Source: an uncultured Clostridia bacterium
GTDB taxonomy: Bacteria > Bacillota > Clostridia > Oscillospirales > CAG-272
Direction: 5' to 3'
DNA length: 5,452 bases
NCBI GenBank assembly: GCA_947306035.1
Contig: CAMZFG010000088.1
Location: 1-5,452, forward strand
The position numbers were made by a program, and so were the translations under genes. The first letter of the stretch is position 1, and every line of letters begins with the position of its first letter. Under the pieces are notes generated by a model. That model was not told where the DNA came from and searched no databases. It saw only the letters and a program-made list of their open reading frames with translations. Shown piece by piece: positions 1 to 5,269 of the stretch.

Positions 1-1
1 C

Positions 2-1090
2 ACCGACTATCACGAAATGCTGGCCGACCCTGAGATCGACGCCGTCGTCGTGATGACGGGCTGGAACACCCACATTCCCTGCGCCGTCGACGCGCTGCGG
101 GCGGGCAAATACACCGCCATGGAGGTGGGCTGTGCCTACGATATCTCGGAGTGCTTTGCCCTGCTCGACGCGCACGAGCAAACGGGTGCGCCGCTGATGA
201 TGCTGGAAAACTGCTGCTACGGCCGCCGCGAGATGATGGCACTGCGCATGGTCAAAGAGGGGCTGTTCGGCGAGATCGTGCATTGCGACGGCGGCTATCA
301 CCACTACCTGCCCCACGAGGAACTGTTCAAGCCGAAGCCGGACGGCACCATTGACACCGATCACTACCGCCTGTCGGAATACGTCAACCGCAACGCCGAG
401 CAGTACCCCACGCACGAACTGGGGCCCATCTCGAAGATCCTCAACATCAACCGCGGCAATCGCATGGTCAAACTGGCGTCGTTCGCCAGCAAAGCAAGGG
501 GCCTTGCCTCTTATATGAAAGACCACGTGCCGACCGATCACCCCATGACGGGCGCCGCTTTCAAGCAGGGCGACATCGTCAACACCGTCATCACCTGCGC
601 CGGCGGTGAGACCATCACCCTGACGCTGGATACCTCGCTGCCTCGCCCCTTTTACAGCCGCAACTTCACCGTGCGCGGCACCAAGGGCATGTGCGAGGAA
701 AGCGCGGACAAATACTGCACCTACTTCCTTGAGGGCATGGAGGAGGGCGTGTTCGGCAACGAGGCCGCCATGTTTGAAAAATACGACCACCCCCTGCACC
801 GCGAATACATGCAGGCCGGACCCAAAGGCGGCCACGGCGGTATGGACTGGCTGGTCAGCCGCGCCTTCGTCGAAAGCGTCAAAGCCGGCACGAACACGCC
901 CATCGACGTGTACGACACCGTCTCCTGGCTGGCTGTGGGGCCGCTCTCCGAGCAGTCGATCGCCCTCGGCGGCATGCCCGTGAACTTCCCCGATTTCACC
1001 AAAGGCAAGTGGTTCCGCCGCGAGCCGATCGTGCCCGGCAAATACTGCCTCGACGCCATCGTCGAAGACCCGGACACCCCCATCTTTTAA
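2..1090 (+). CDS. Gfo/Idh/MocA-fold protein, GH109-like (NAD-dependent glycosidase family), 5' truncated
   Basis: The frame is open to the left edge, so the start and the N-terminal part of the Rossmann fold with its GxGxxG loop lie outside; 362 codons are visible. The start of the visible part (YHEMLADPEIDAVVV...HIPCAVDALRAGKY) is typical of Gfo/Idh/MocA proteins, but the usual EKP motif reads EVG, as in GH109 proteins (EVP). GH109 enzymes hydrolyse alpha-N-acetylgalactosaminides with tightly bound NAD+ by a transient oxidation/elimination mechanism. Residues I recall as substrate contacts or catalytic in the Elizabethkingia enzyme (E149, Y179, R213, Y225, H228, Y307) have counterparts: Glu in MLEN (nt 206), Tyr in GGYHHY (nt 296), Arg in HYRLSEY (nt 368), Tyr and His of YPTHELGP (nt 404 and 413), and probably Tyr in RPFYSRN (nt 653). 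The E149-Y179 and R213-Y225-H228 spacings match exactly; the loop between Y179 and R213 is about 10 residues shorter. The C-terminal GGHGGMDWL and FPDFTKGKW stretches also fit. The true substrate is unknown; related sugar oxidoreductases or other glycosidases remain possible. No signal peptide can be judged because the N-terminus is missing. Confidence 0.85.
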   Translation, partial: TDYHEMLADPEIDAVVVMTGWNTHIPCAVDALRAGKYTAMEVGCAYDISECFALLDAHEQTGAPLMMLENCCYGRREMMALRMVKEGLFGEIVHCDGGYHHYLPHEELFKPKPDGTIDTDHYRLSEYVNRNAEQYPTHELGPISKILNINRGNRMVKLASFASKARGLASYMKDHVPTDHPMTGAAFKQGDIVNTVITCAGGETITLTLDTSLPRPFYSRNFTVRGTKGMCEESADKYCTYFLEGMEEGVFGNEAAMFEKYDHPLHREYMQAGPKGGHGGMDWLVSRAFVESVKAGTNTPIDVYDTVSWLAVGPLSEQSIALGGMPVNFPDFTKGKWFRREPIVPGKYCLDAIVEDPDTPIF

Positions 1091-1093
1091 CGC

Positions 1094-1119
1094 AAAAAGG
1101 CGGCTTTGCCGCCTTTTTT
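1094..1119 (+). terminator. Intrinsic terminator after the GH109-like gene
   Basis: It begins three bases after the stop codon. A GGCGGC/GCCGCC stem (1099-1104 with 1108-1113) has a TTT loop, is preceded by five A and followed by six T. The A-tract can pair with the T-tract, so it could also work on the minus strand. It cleanly separates the upstream gene from the promoter at 1131. Confidence 0.92.
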
Positions 1120-1130
1120 GACGATACGGC

Positions 1131-1159
1131 TTGATTTTTCGACCGCGCCGTGCTACAAT
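1131..1159 (+). promoter_or_regulatory. Sigma-A type promoter with extended -10
   Basis: The -35 element is TTGATT (1131-1136) and the -10 is TACAAT (1154-1159), separated by exactly 17 bases. A TG at 1151-1152 gives the TGnTACAAT extended -10. The predicted start of transcription is near A1166, leaving a leader of about 46 bases before the ATG at 1212. The position between a terminator and a gene with a good ribosome binding site supports the call. No operator is evident. Confidence 0.82.
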
Positions 1160-1172
1160 ACATATACTGAAA

Positions 1173-1186
1173 GCGGCGCACGCCGC
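1173..1186 (+). other. Small GC hairpin in the 5' leader
   Basis: GCGGC (1173-1177) pairs with GCCGC (1182-1186) around a GCAC loop, roughly seven bases after the predicted transcription start and ending nine bases before the Shine-Dalgarno sequence. It may protect the 5' end of the mRNA or only reflect local GC richness; it does not cover the ribosome binding site. Confidence 0.4.
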
Positions 1187-1195
1187 AAGTACGAT

Positions 1196-1201
1196 AAGGA
1201 G
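1196..1201 (+). promoter_or_regulatory. Ribosome binding site AAGGAG deciding the start at 1212
   Basis: AAGGAG is followed by ten bases and then ATG. It favours the ATG at 1212 over an in-frame TTG at 1131, which is the -35 box itself and lies upstream of the predicted transcript start. Confidence 0.85.
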
Positions 1202-1211
1202 ATTTTCTGTT

Positions 1212-1715
1212 ATGAACGACGAGAAAGATACCAAAGAAGAAGTGAAGGCCGAAGAAGCCGCGGCCGAAGAGACCAAGACCGAAGAGGGCGAAAAGACCGA
1301 GAAAAAGGACAACGCCTTCAAGCGTTTCTGGAACAAGACCAAGCAGTCCGTCAACGACGCCGTGCTGGAAAGCAAGATCAAGAGCGCGTATGAAAAGGCA
1401 CACAAATCCTACACCATCTACACCAAAAACGAACTGATCCCGACCGGCGTCTGCGGCGAGATCAGCGACGGCATTCTCACGGTGTTCGGCGAAGAGGAGA
1501 TCAAACCCTACGCCGTTGTCATTGCCGACGACGAAAAAGAAAAGGCCTTTTACGCCGTCAGCACCGCGGCGACCACCGTTTGTGCCGCCGTGGAAGGCGT
1601 GACCTACGAGCGCCCCGGCACCGCCATCACGCTGGACGAGAACGTCGAAGAGGTCAACGTGGTCAAGGCCGGCAAACGGTACTTCATCTACAAAGGGCCC
1701 GACAAGGCCGAATAA
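1212..1715 (+). CDS. Hypothetical 167-aa protein, charged low-complexity N-terminus plus small C-terminal domain
   Basis: I do not recognise the family. Residues 1-33 are almost entirely Glu, Lys, Asp, Ala and Thr and are probably disordered. Residues about 35-66 (from AFKRFWNKTKQSVNDAV) look like a basic amphipathic helix. Residues about 67-161 alternate short hydrophobic stretches with turns (GEISDGILTVFGEEEIKPYAVVIADD, AFYAVSTAATTVCAAVEGV, KRYFIYKG), suggesting a small mixed alpha/beta or beta-rich domain. No signal peptide, transmembrane helix, zinc-binding cluster or catalytic motif is visible; the only two cysteines are C81 and C124. The protein is therefore probably cytoplasmic. The gene has its own promoter and a hairpin terminator four bases after the stop codon, so it is likely transcribed alone with some read-through into the dehydrogenase gene. 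The start is set by AAGGAG at 1196. The reading frame is well supported by codon bias and signals; the function is unknown. Confidence 0.85.
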   Translation: MNDEKDTKEEVKAEEAAAEETKTEEGEKTEKKDNAFKRFWNKTKQSVNDAVLESKIKSAYEKAHKSYTIYTKNELIPTGVCGEISDGILTVFGEEEIKPYAVVIADDEKEKAFYAVSTAATTVCAAVEGVTYERPGTAITLDENVEEVNVVKAGKRYFIYKGPDKAE

Positions 1716-1718
1716 ACC

Positions 1719-1743
1719 AAAGCCCGTGGCGACACGGGCTTTT
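1719..1743 (+). terminator. GNRA-capped hairpin terminator or attenuator between two genes
   Basis: AAAGCCCGTG (1719-1728) pairs perfectly with CACGGGCTTT (1733-1742) around a GCGA tetraloop of the GNRA type. The run of T is short (TTTT, 1740-1743) and is followed at once by C and the A-rich ribosome binding site of the next gene. Termination may therefore be partial, allowing read-through into the dehydrogenase gene, for which I see no separate convincing promoter. Confidence 0.7.
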
Positions 1744-1747
1744 CAAA

Positions 1748-1753
1748 AAGGAG
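1748..1753 (+). promoter_or_regulatory. Ribosome binding site AAGGAG deciding the start at 1759
   Basis: AAGGAG (preceded by three further A) lies five bases before the ATG at 1759. A GTG at 1726 in the same frame lies inside the terminator stem and has no such site. The binding site starts only five bases after the terminator's T-run. Confidence 0.88.
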
Positions 1754-1758
1754 ATCGT

Positions 1759-2709
1759 ATGAAAATCGCTGTTCTCGACGCCGATACCCTGGGGGCTGAC
1801 CTGGACCTTTCTCCGCTCGCGGGAGAGGGCGAGGTGCGCGTTTTTGCCGGCACGAGCCCTGCCGAGGTCGCCGCGCACATCGGCGACGCGGAAGCGGCGG
1901 TGGTCAACAAGGTGCGCCTGAACGAAACGACGCTCGCGGGCGTCAAAAACCTGCGCCTGATCTGCGTGGCCGCCACGGGCTATGACAACATCGACCTCGA
2001 CTTTTGCCGCGGGCGCGGCATTGCCGTGTGCAACGTGGCGGGCTACTCCACCGACAGCGTGGCGGAGTTGACCGTGGCCATGGCGCTGTCGTTGGTCACG
2101 CACCTGCCCGCCTTTTGCCGACACGTGGAAAGCGGCGCCTATACGCGTGGCGGCGTGGCCAACTGCCTGTTCCCCGCCTATCACGAACTGCGGGGGCTGA
2201 CGTGGGGCATCGCCGGCTACGGCAACATCGGCCGCGCCGTCGGCCGCGTGGCAGAGGCCCTCGGCTGCCGCGTGCAGGTCTTTCGCCGTCACCCCCAGAA
2301 AGGCGACGCCGCCGTCGATCTTGACACGCTGTGCCGCACCTCGGATATCCTCTCCGTCCACCTGCCGCTCACGCCCGAAACGAGAGGGCTTTTCGACGCG
2401 GCCGCCGTGGCAAAACTCAAACCCGGCGCGATCTTCATCAACGCGGCGCGCGGCGCCGTGACCGACGAGCAGGCGCTGGCCGACGCCGTTGTTTCCGGCC
2501 GTCTCGGCGGCCTCGGCGCGGACGTCTACACCACAGAGCCGATGCCGGGGACGCACCCGTTTTACGCCATTCGCGGCCGCGACAACGTGTGCCTGACCCC
2601 GCACATGGCCTGGGGCGCCGTCGAGGCGCGGCAGCGGTGTCTTGCCGAGATCATCGAGAACATCCGCGCCTTCAAAGCAGGCAAAACGCGCAGCCGCGTA
2701 GACCTGTGA
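1759..2709 (+). CDS. D-isomer-specific 2-hydroxyacid dehydrogenase (glycerate/hydroxypyruvate reductase-like), probably NADP(H)-preferring
   Basis: This 316-residue protein has the usual length and order for the family: an N-terminal half of the substrate domain (1-~100), a Rossmann nucleotide-binding domain (~100-285) and a returning C-terminal helix. These enzymes interconvert 2-oxoacids and D-2-hydroxyacids in the cytoplasm. The dinucleotide loop is G153-Y-G155-N-I-G158. The catalytic set is present: R231 (NAARGAV), E260 (DVYTTEP) and H282 (LTPHMAWG). The stretches ATGYDNIDLDF and NVAGYSTDSVAELT resemble HprA-type glycerate dehydrogenases, which reduce hydroxypyruvate, but the substrate cannot be fixed from sequence. 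At the end of the second strand of the fold, where NAD-specific members have Asp, this protein has R176-R177-H178 (VFRRHP), a pattern linked to binding the NADP phosphate. It is preceded by a possible attenuator and followed by a palindromic intergenic element. Codon use matches its neighbours. The family assignment is firm; cofactor and substrate are inference. Confidence 0.93.
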   Translation: MKIAVLDADTLGADLDLSPLAGEGEVRVFAGTSPAEVAAHIGDAEAAVVNKVRLNETTLAGVKNLRLICVAATGYDNIDLDFCRGRGIAVCNVAGYSTDSVAELTVAMALSLVTHLPAFCRHVESGAYTRGGVANCLFPAYHELRGLTWGIAGYGNIGRAVGRVAEALGCRVQVFRRHPQKGDAAVDLDTLCRTSDILSVHLPLTPETRGLFDAAAVAKLKPGAIFINAARGAVTDEQALADAVVSGRLGGLGADVYTTEPMPGTHPFYAIRGRDNVCLTPHMAWGAVEARQRCLAEIIENIRAFKAGKTRSRVDL

Positions 2710-2718
2710 AAAAACCGG

Positions 2719-2735
2719 CGAGGAGCAACGCCGCC
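2719..2735. repeat. 17-bp direct repeat, copy 1 (fragment of the intergenic element)
   Basis: CGAGGAGCAACGCCGCC occurs here and again, identically, at 2838-2854 inside the long palindrome. This copy starts ten bases after the dehydrogenase stop codon and lacks the flanking arms, so it may be a remnant of a second, decayed element. Locally CGGCG (2716-2720) can pair with CGCCG (2729-2733). Confidence 0.75.
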
Positions 2736-2757
2736 GAAAATCCCGCCGAACGTTCCC

Positions 2758-2875
2758 TTATCGAAAGATCTTTCGCCGGGCAAGGCGCACCGCAGGCGCC
2801 CTCCCGACGGCGTAGTATTCTACGTCGAGGGAGTAGCCGAGGAGCAACGCCGCCCGGCGGAAGAGATTTCGATAA
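2758..2875. repeat. 118-bp imperfect palindromic intergenic element with 24-bp terminal arms
   Basis: The left arm (2758-2781, starting TTATCGAAA and ending CGCCGGGC) is complementary to the right arm (2852-2875) at 22 of 24 positions when one G-T pair is counted. Further paired blocks continue inward: GGCG (2784-2787) with CGCC (2848-2851), CTCCC (2801-2805) with GGGAG (2829-2833), GAC with GTC (2806-2808 with 2824-2826) and GTAG with CTAC (2812-2815 with 2820-2823) around a TATT loop. The whole forms one long interrupted hairpin. It has no plausible gene inside. It resembles a MITE or another dispersed palindromic repeat of Clostridia genomes; a structured transcript end is the alternative. 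No target-site duplication is obvious. Confidence 0.75.
2838..2854. repeat. 17-bp direct repeat, copy 2 (inside the palindrome)
   Basis: This is the second perfect copy of CGAGGAGCAACGCCGCC. It overlaps the first bases of the right arm of the palindrome, showing that the sequence at 2719-2735 is related to this element. Confidence 0.75.
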
Positions 2876-2878
2876 AAG

Positions 2879-2906
2879 AAAAAAGCCCCCGTTCGGGGGC
2901 TTTTTT
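2879..2906. terminator. Bidirectional intrinsic terminator between convergent genes
   Basis: GCCCCC (2885-2890) pairs with GGGGGC (2895-2900) around a four-base GTTC loop, flanked by six A on one side and six T on the other. It therefore reads as a terminator on both strands. It serves the dehydrogenase gene from the left and the EAL gene, whose stop is at 2917-2919, from the right. Confidence 0.92.
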
Positions 2907-2916
2907 ATTATTGCTA

Positions 2917-5268
2917 TTATCGTCCGCTCTTGATAATGCGCTGCCGTTCGAGCTCCGCTTCCTTGACGGCGTGCGTCAGGAAGGAGATATAGTCCGATAC
3001 GCCGAGCGGTTTGGAGTAGTGGTAACCCTGAATGACCTGGCAGCCCATGTCGCGCAGGCGGTTGAGGTCTTCCAGCGTTTCCACGCCTTCCTGCGTCACC
3101 TTCAGGCCGAGGTCGCGGCCGAGGGTGATCACGCTCTTTAAGATCTTGTTATCACGGTCGCCCGAAAGCCCGCGCTTGATAAAGAACGAATCCAGTTTGA
3201 TCTCGTCCATCTGCAGGGCTTTGAGAATGTTGTAGGAAGAATAACCGGAGCCGAAGTCGTCGATGGAGCAAAGGAACCCGTTTTTGTGCAGCGTGTTGAT
3301 GATCTCCGACATGACGTCGTAGTTCTCGTAGGCAAAACTTTCGGTAAACTCCAGCGTGATGAACTTTTCGGCGATCTGATACTTGCGGCGCGTGGTCACG
3401 TAGTAATCCAGAAAGTCCGGCTGCACGGCGGTGATACGCGACACGTTGACCGAGACCGGGAAAACGGGCAGGCCGTTCTGCGCGCAGTCGTGAATGAACT
3501 CGCACACTTTGGTGTAAATGTAGCGGTCGACTTTGACGACGAAGCCGTTGGCCTCGAACAGCGGCATGAACACCGCCGGGGGCCTATACGTGTCGGTCTC
3601 CGCGTCGTACCAGCGCACCAGGGCCTCGCTGCCGTCCGGGCGGTTTTTGATGATGTTCAGTTTGGGTTGGAAGAACACGCGGAACTCGCCGTCGGCCAGG
3701 GCGCTCTCCATGTGCACCTCGATCTCGGCGTTTTGCAGGTAACTCTGCTGGATCTTTTCGCTGTAGAATTTGTACTCCTGCAGATCTTCCACGCGGCCCA
3801 CGCTGTTTTTGGCTTCTTCGGCGTGGGTGATCATACCGTGGACGTTGTCAAAGTCGCCGAGCGGCACCTCGTAGATACCGAAGTCGAGCGCCAGCGTGTA
3901 CAGGTCTTTATCGGATTTCAGTTTGCCGTAGCGGCCCACCACGCTGTTGATGGTCTTCAGGCGCTCGGTCAGCCGCCCCTTTTCGCGGTAGTGATACAGC
4001 AGCGCGAAGCGGCCGTCGCCGAGATAACCGTACTGCTCGTCGATCTGCACGGCCTTGCTGAAGATCATTTTCAGATACAGTAAGACCTGTTCGGTCTCCT
4101 GCTCGCCGAAGTGCTCACCGATGTATTTATAGTGCTTCAGTTCCGCCACGATGACCGAGAACTGCGTGGCCTTGTTGCGGGAAAGGATATCTTTTGCGTC
4201 GCGCTCGAATTTGACGCCCGTGGGGCAGCCGAGACGCGGGTCGATGGCGCCGACCTCGGCGATCTTGCGGTTCAGCTGCAGACGGCTGAACACGAAATAG
4301 ACGGCCAGCACCACCAAGATGACGCAAAAGACCACCAAAAGGCCGAGAATGGTATGCACGAATTCATAACCGGAAGTGTAAACGTTTTCGGCACGGTACA
4401 AGCTGACCACGCAAAAGCCGCCGCCGAATTCGCCCACGCCGCCCACGGCCAGCACGTAGGGCTCGGCGGCGATGCGCACCTGAATGATGCCCGACTCGCC
4501 GGTCTGGATCAGACGGTTGAGTTCGATCTTGCCGTCGACGTCTTTGGCAAGGCCGTCGTGGCGGGCGTCCTGATCGCTGCCGTACATGATGTTGGGAATG
4601 TTCTGGTTGACGTACACCGCGTCCTGATACCCGTCGCGGCGGTACAGCACGTCGTAGGCGGTGCCGGTGGCGTCGCACAGCGCCGCGAATTCAGAGGCCT
4701 CGAGCATGGTCTGATCGGCCTTGTCGCTGAAGGTACGCAGCACGCTGACGGGATAGAACAGCAGCACCGAATCCACGTAAGGATTGTGCGCCACGGGGGC
4801 GTAAAACGCCACCATCATCAACGCTCTGGCCTCGTTGTAGAACACGCTCGACACGCAGGGGTCGGTCTTGTCCTTGAGAATGGAAACGACGTTGTGCTCG
4901 GTGGTCGGGTCGCCGTTCTGGTCGTAGATGAGATTGCCCTTGAAATAGCGGGCGTACACGATGCCGGAGAACGTTTCGTTTTCGACCATGGTAAAGGAAC
5001 TCATGACCGAGAGCATATCGTCGCGGCTTTCGGTCACGGCCAGCAGGTGCGCGGCCACGTCGGCCTTATGCACGTACTCCTCAACGCCGCGCGAGAGAAG
5101 GTTAGAGGTGTTGGTGGAGTAGAGCGAGGCCTGGGTGTCGGCCTGCTTTTCCAGCTCGCCCGTGTAACGGCTCAAAAGCAGAATGGTACAGGTGATCAGC
5201 AGGATCATGGCCGTCAGCAATGCCGTAAACAGCAATACCCGCTCGTTCTTTTTCAGAAATTTCCTCAT
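2917..5268 (-). CDS. Membrane-bound GGDEF-EAL protein: degenerate GGDEF, intact EAL cyclic-di-GMP phosphodiesterase
   Basis: The 783-residue protein has a short basic N-terminus, a first TM helix (~11-34), an extracellular sensor region (~35-302), a second TM helix (~303-328), a GGDEF-like domain (~340-500) and an EAL domain (~515-770). The layout of two TM helices around ~270 residues starting with a long helix suggests a Cache-type ligand sensor, by topology only. The GGDEF signature is replaced by G417-D-G-R-F421, so diguanylate cyclase activity is unlikely; the domain may be regulatory. The EAL domain keeps all expected metal-binding and catalytic residues: E548 (EALVRW), N608 (SVNVSR), E640 (TLEFTES), D670 and D671 (IDDFGSGYSS), K691 (IKLD), E727 and E730 (QEGVET) and Q747 (QGYHYSKP). 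It should hydrolyse cyclic di-GMP to pGpG, controlled by an outside signal. The ATG at 5268 is chosen because of the GGAAGG site and its fit to the TM segment. It lies one base after the stop of the upstream gene, implying co-translation. Ligand is unknown. Confidence 0.93.
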   Translation of the reverse strand: MRKFLKKNERVLLFTALLTAMILLITCTILLLSRYTGELEKQADTQASLYSTNTSNLLSRGVEEYVHKADVAAHLLAVTESRDDMLSVMSSFTMVENETFSGIVYARYFKGNLIYDQNGDPTTEHNVVSILKDKTDPCVSSVFYNEARALMMVAFYAPVAHNPYVDSVLLFYPVSVLRTFSDKADQTMLEASEFAALCDATGTAYDVLYRRDGYQDAVYVNQNIPNIMYGSDQDARHDGLAKDVDGKIELNRLIQTGESGIIQVRIAAEPYVLAVGGVGEFGGGFCVVSLYRAENVYTSGYEFVHTILGLLVVFCVILVVLAVYFVFSRLQLNRKIAEVGAIDPRLGCPTGVKFERDAKDILSRNKATQFSVIVAELKHYKYIGEHFGEQETEQVLLYLKMIFSKAVQIDEQYGYLGDGRFALLYHYREKGRLTERLKTINSVVGRYGKLKSDKDLYTLALDFGIYEVPLGDFDNVHGMITHAEEAKNSVGRVEDLQEYKFYSEKIQQSYLQNAEIEVHMESALADGEFRVFFQPKLNIIKNRPDGSEALVRWYDAETDTYRPPAVFMPLFEANGFVVKVDRYIYTKVCEFIHDCAQNGLPVFPVSVNVSRITAVQPDFLDYYVTTRRKYQIAEKFITLEFTESFAYENYDVMSEIINTLHKNGFLCSIDDFGSGYSSYNILKALQMDEIKLDSFFIKRGLSGDRDNKILKSVITLGRDLGLKVTQEGVETLEDLNRLRDMGCQVIQGYHYSKPLGVSDYISFLTHAVKEAELERQRIIKSGR

Positions 5269-5269
5269 G

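Noticed and set aside
1163..1168. Second possible -10 box (TATACT) just downstream of the main promoter.
   Set aside because: No acceptable -35 lies 16-18 bases upstream; TACAAT at 1154 with TTGATT and TG is much better.
1726..1758. Upstream GTG start for the dehydrogenase, adding 11 residues.
   Set aside because: It lies inside the terminator stem and has no ribosome binding site; the ATG at 1759 has AAGGAG at a good distance and begins exactly at the family's usual first strand.
1684..2604. Minus-strand open frame of 306 codons opposite the dehydrogenase gene.
   Set aside because: Composition is Arg/Ala/Gly/His-rich without motifs, no ribosome binding site was seen, and the plus strand has complete catalytic motifs in frame.
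2710..2916. A CRISPR array or attachment site in the repeat-containing intergenic region.
   Set aside because: There are only two 17-bp copies 119 bases apart, no regular spacer pattern, no cas gene, no tRNA and no integrase nearby.
2331..2933. Plus-strand frame running from within the dehydrogenase gene through the palindromic element.
   Set aside because: It is an Arg-rich out-of-frame shadow that happens to stay open through GC-rich repeat sequence; no start signal and no domain.
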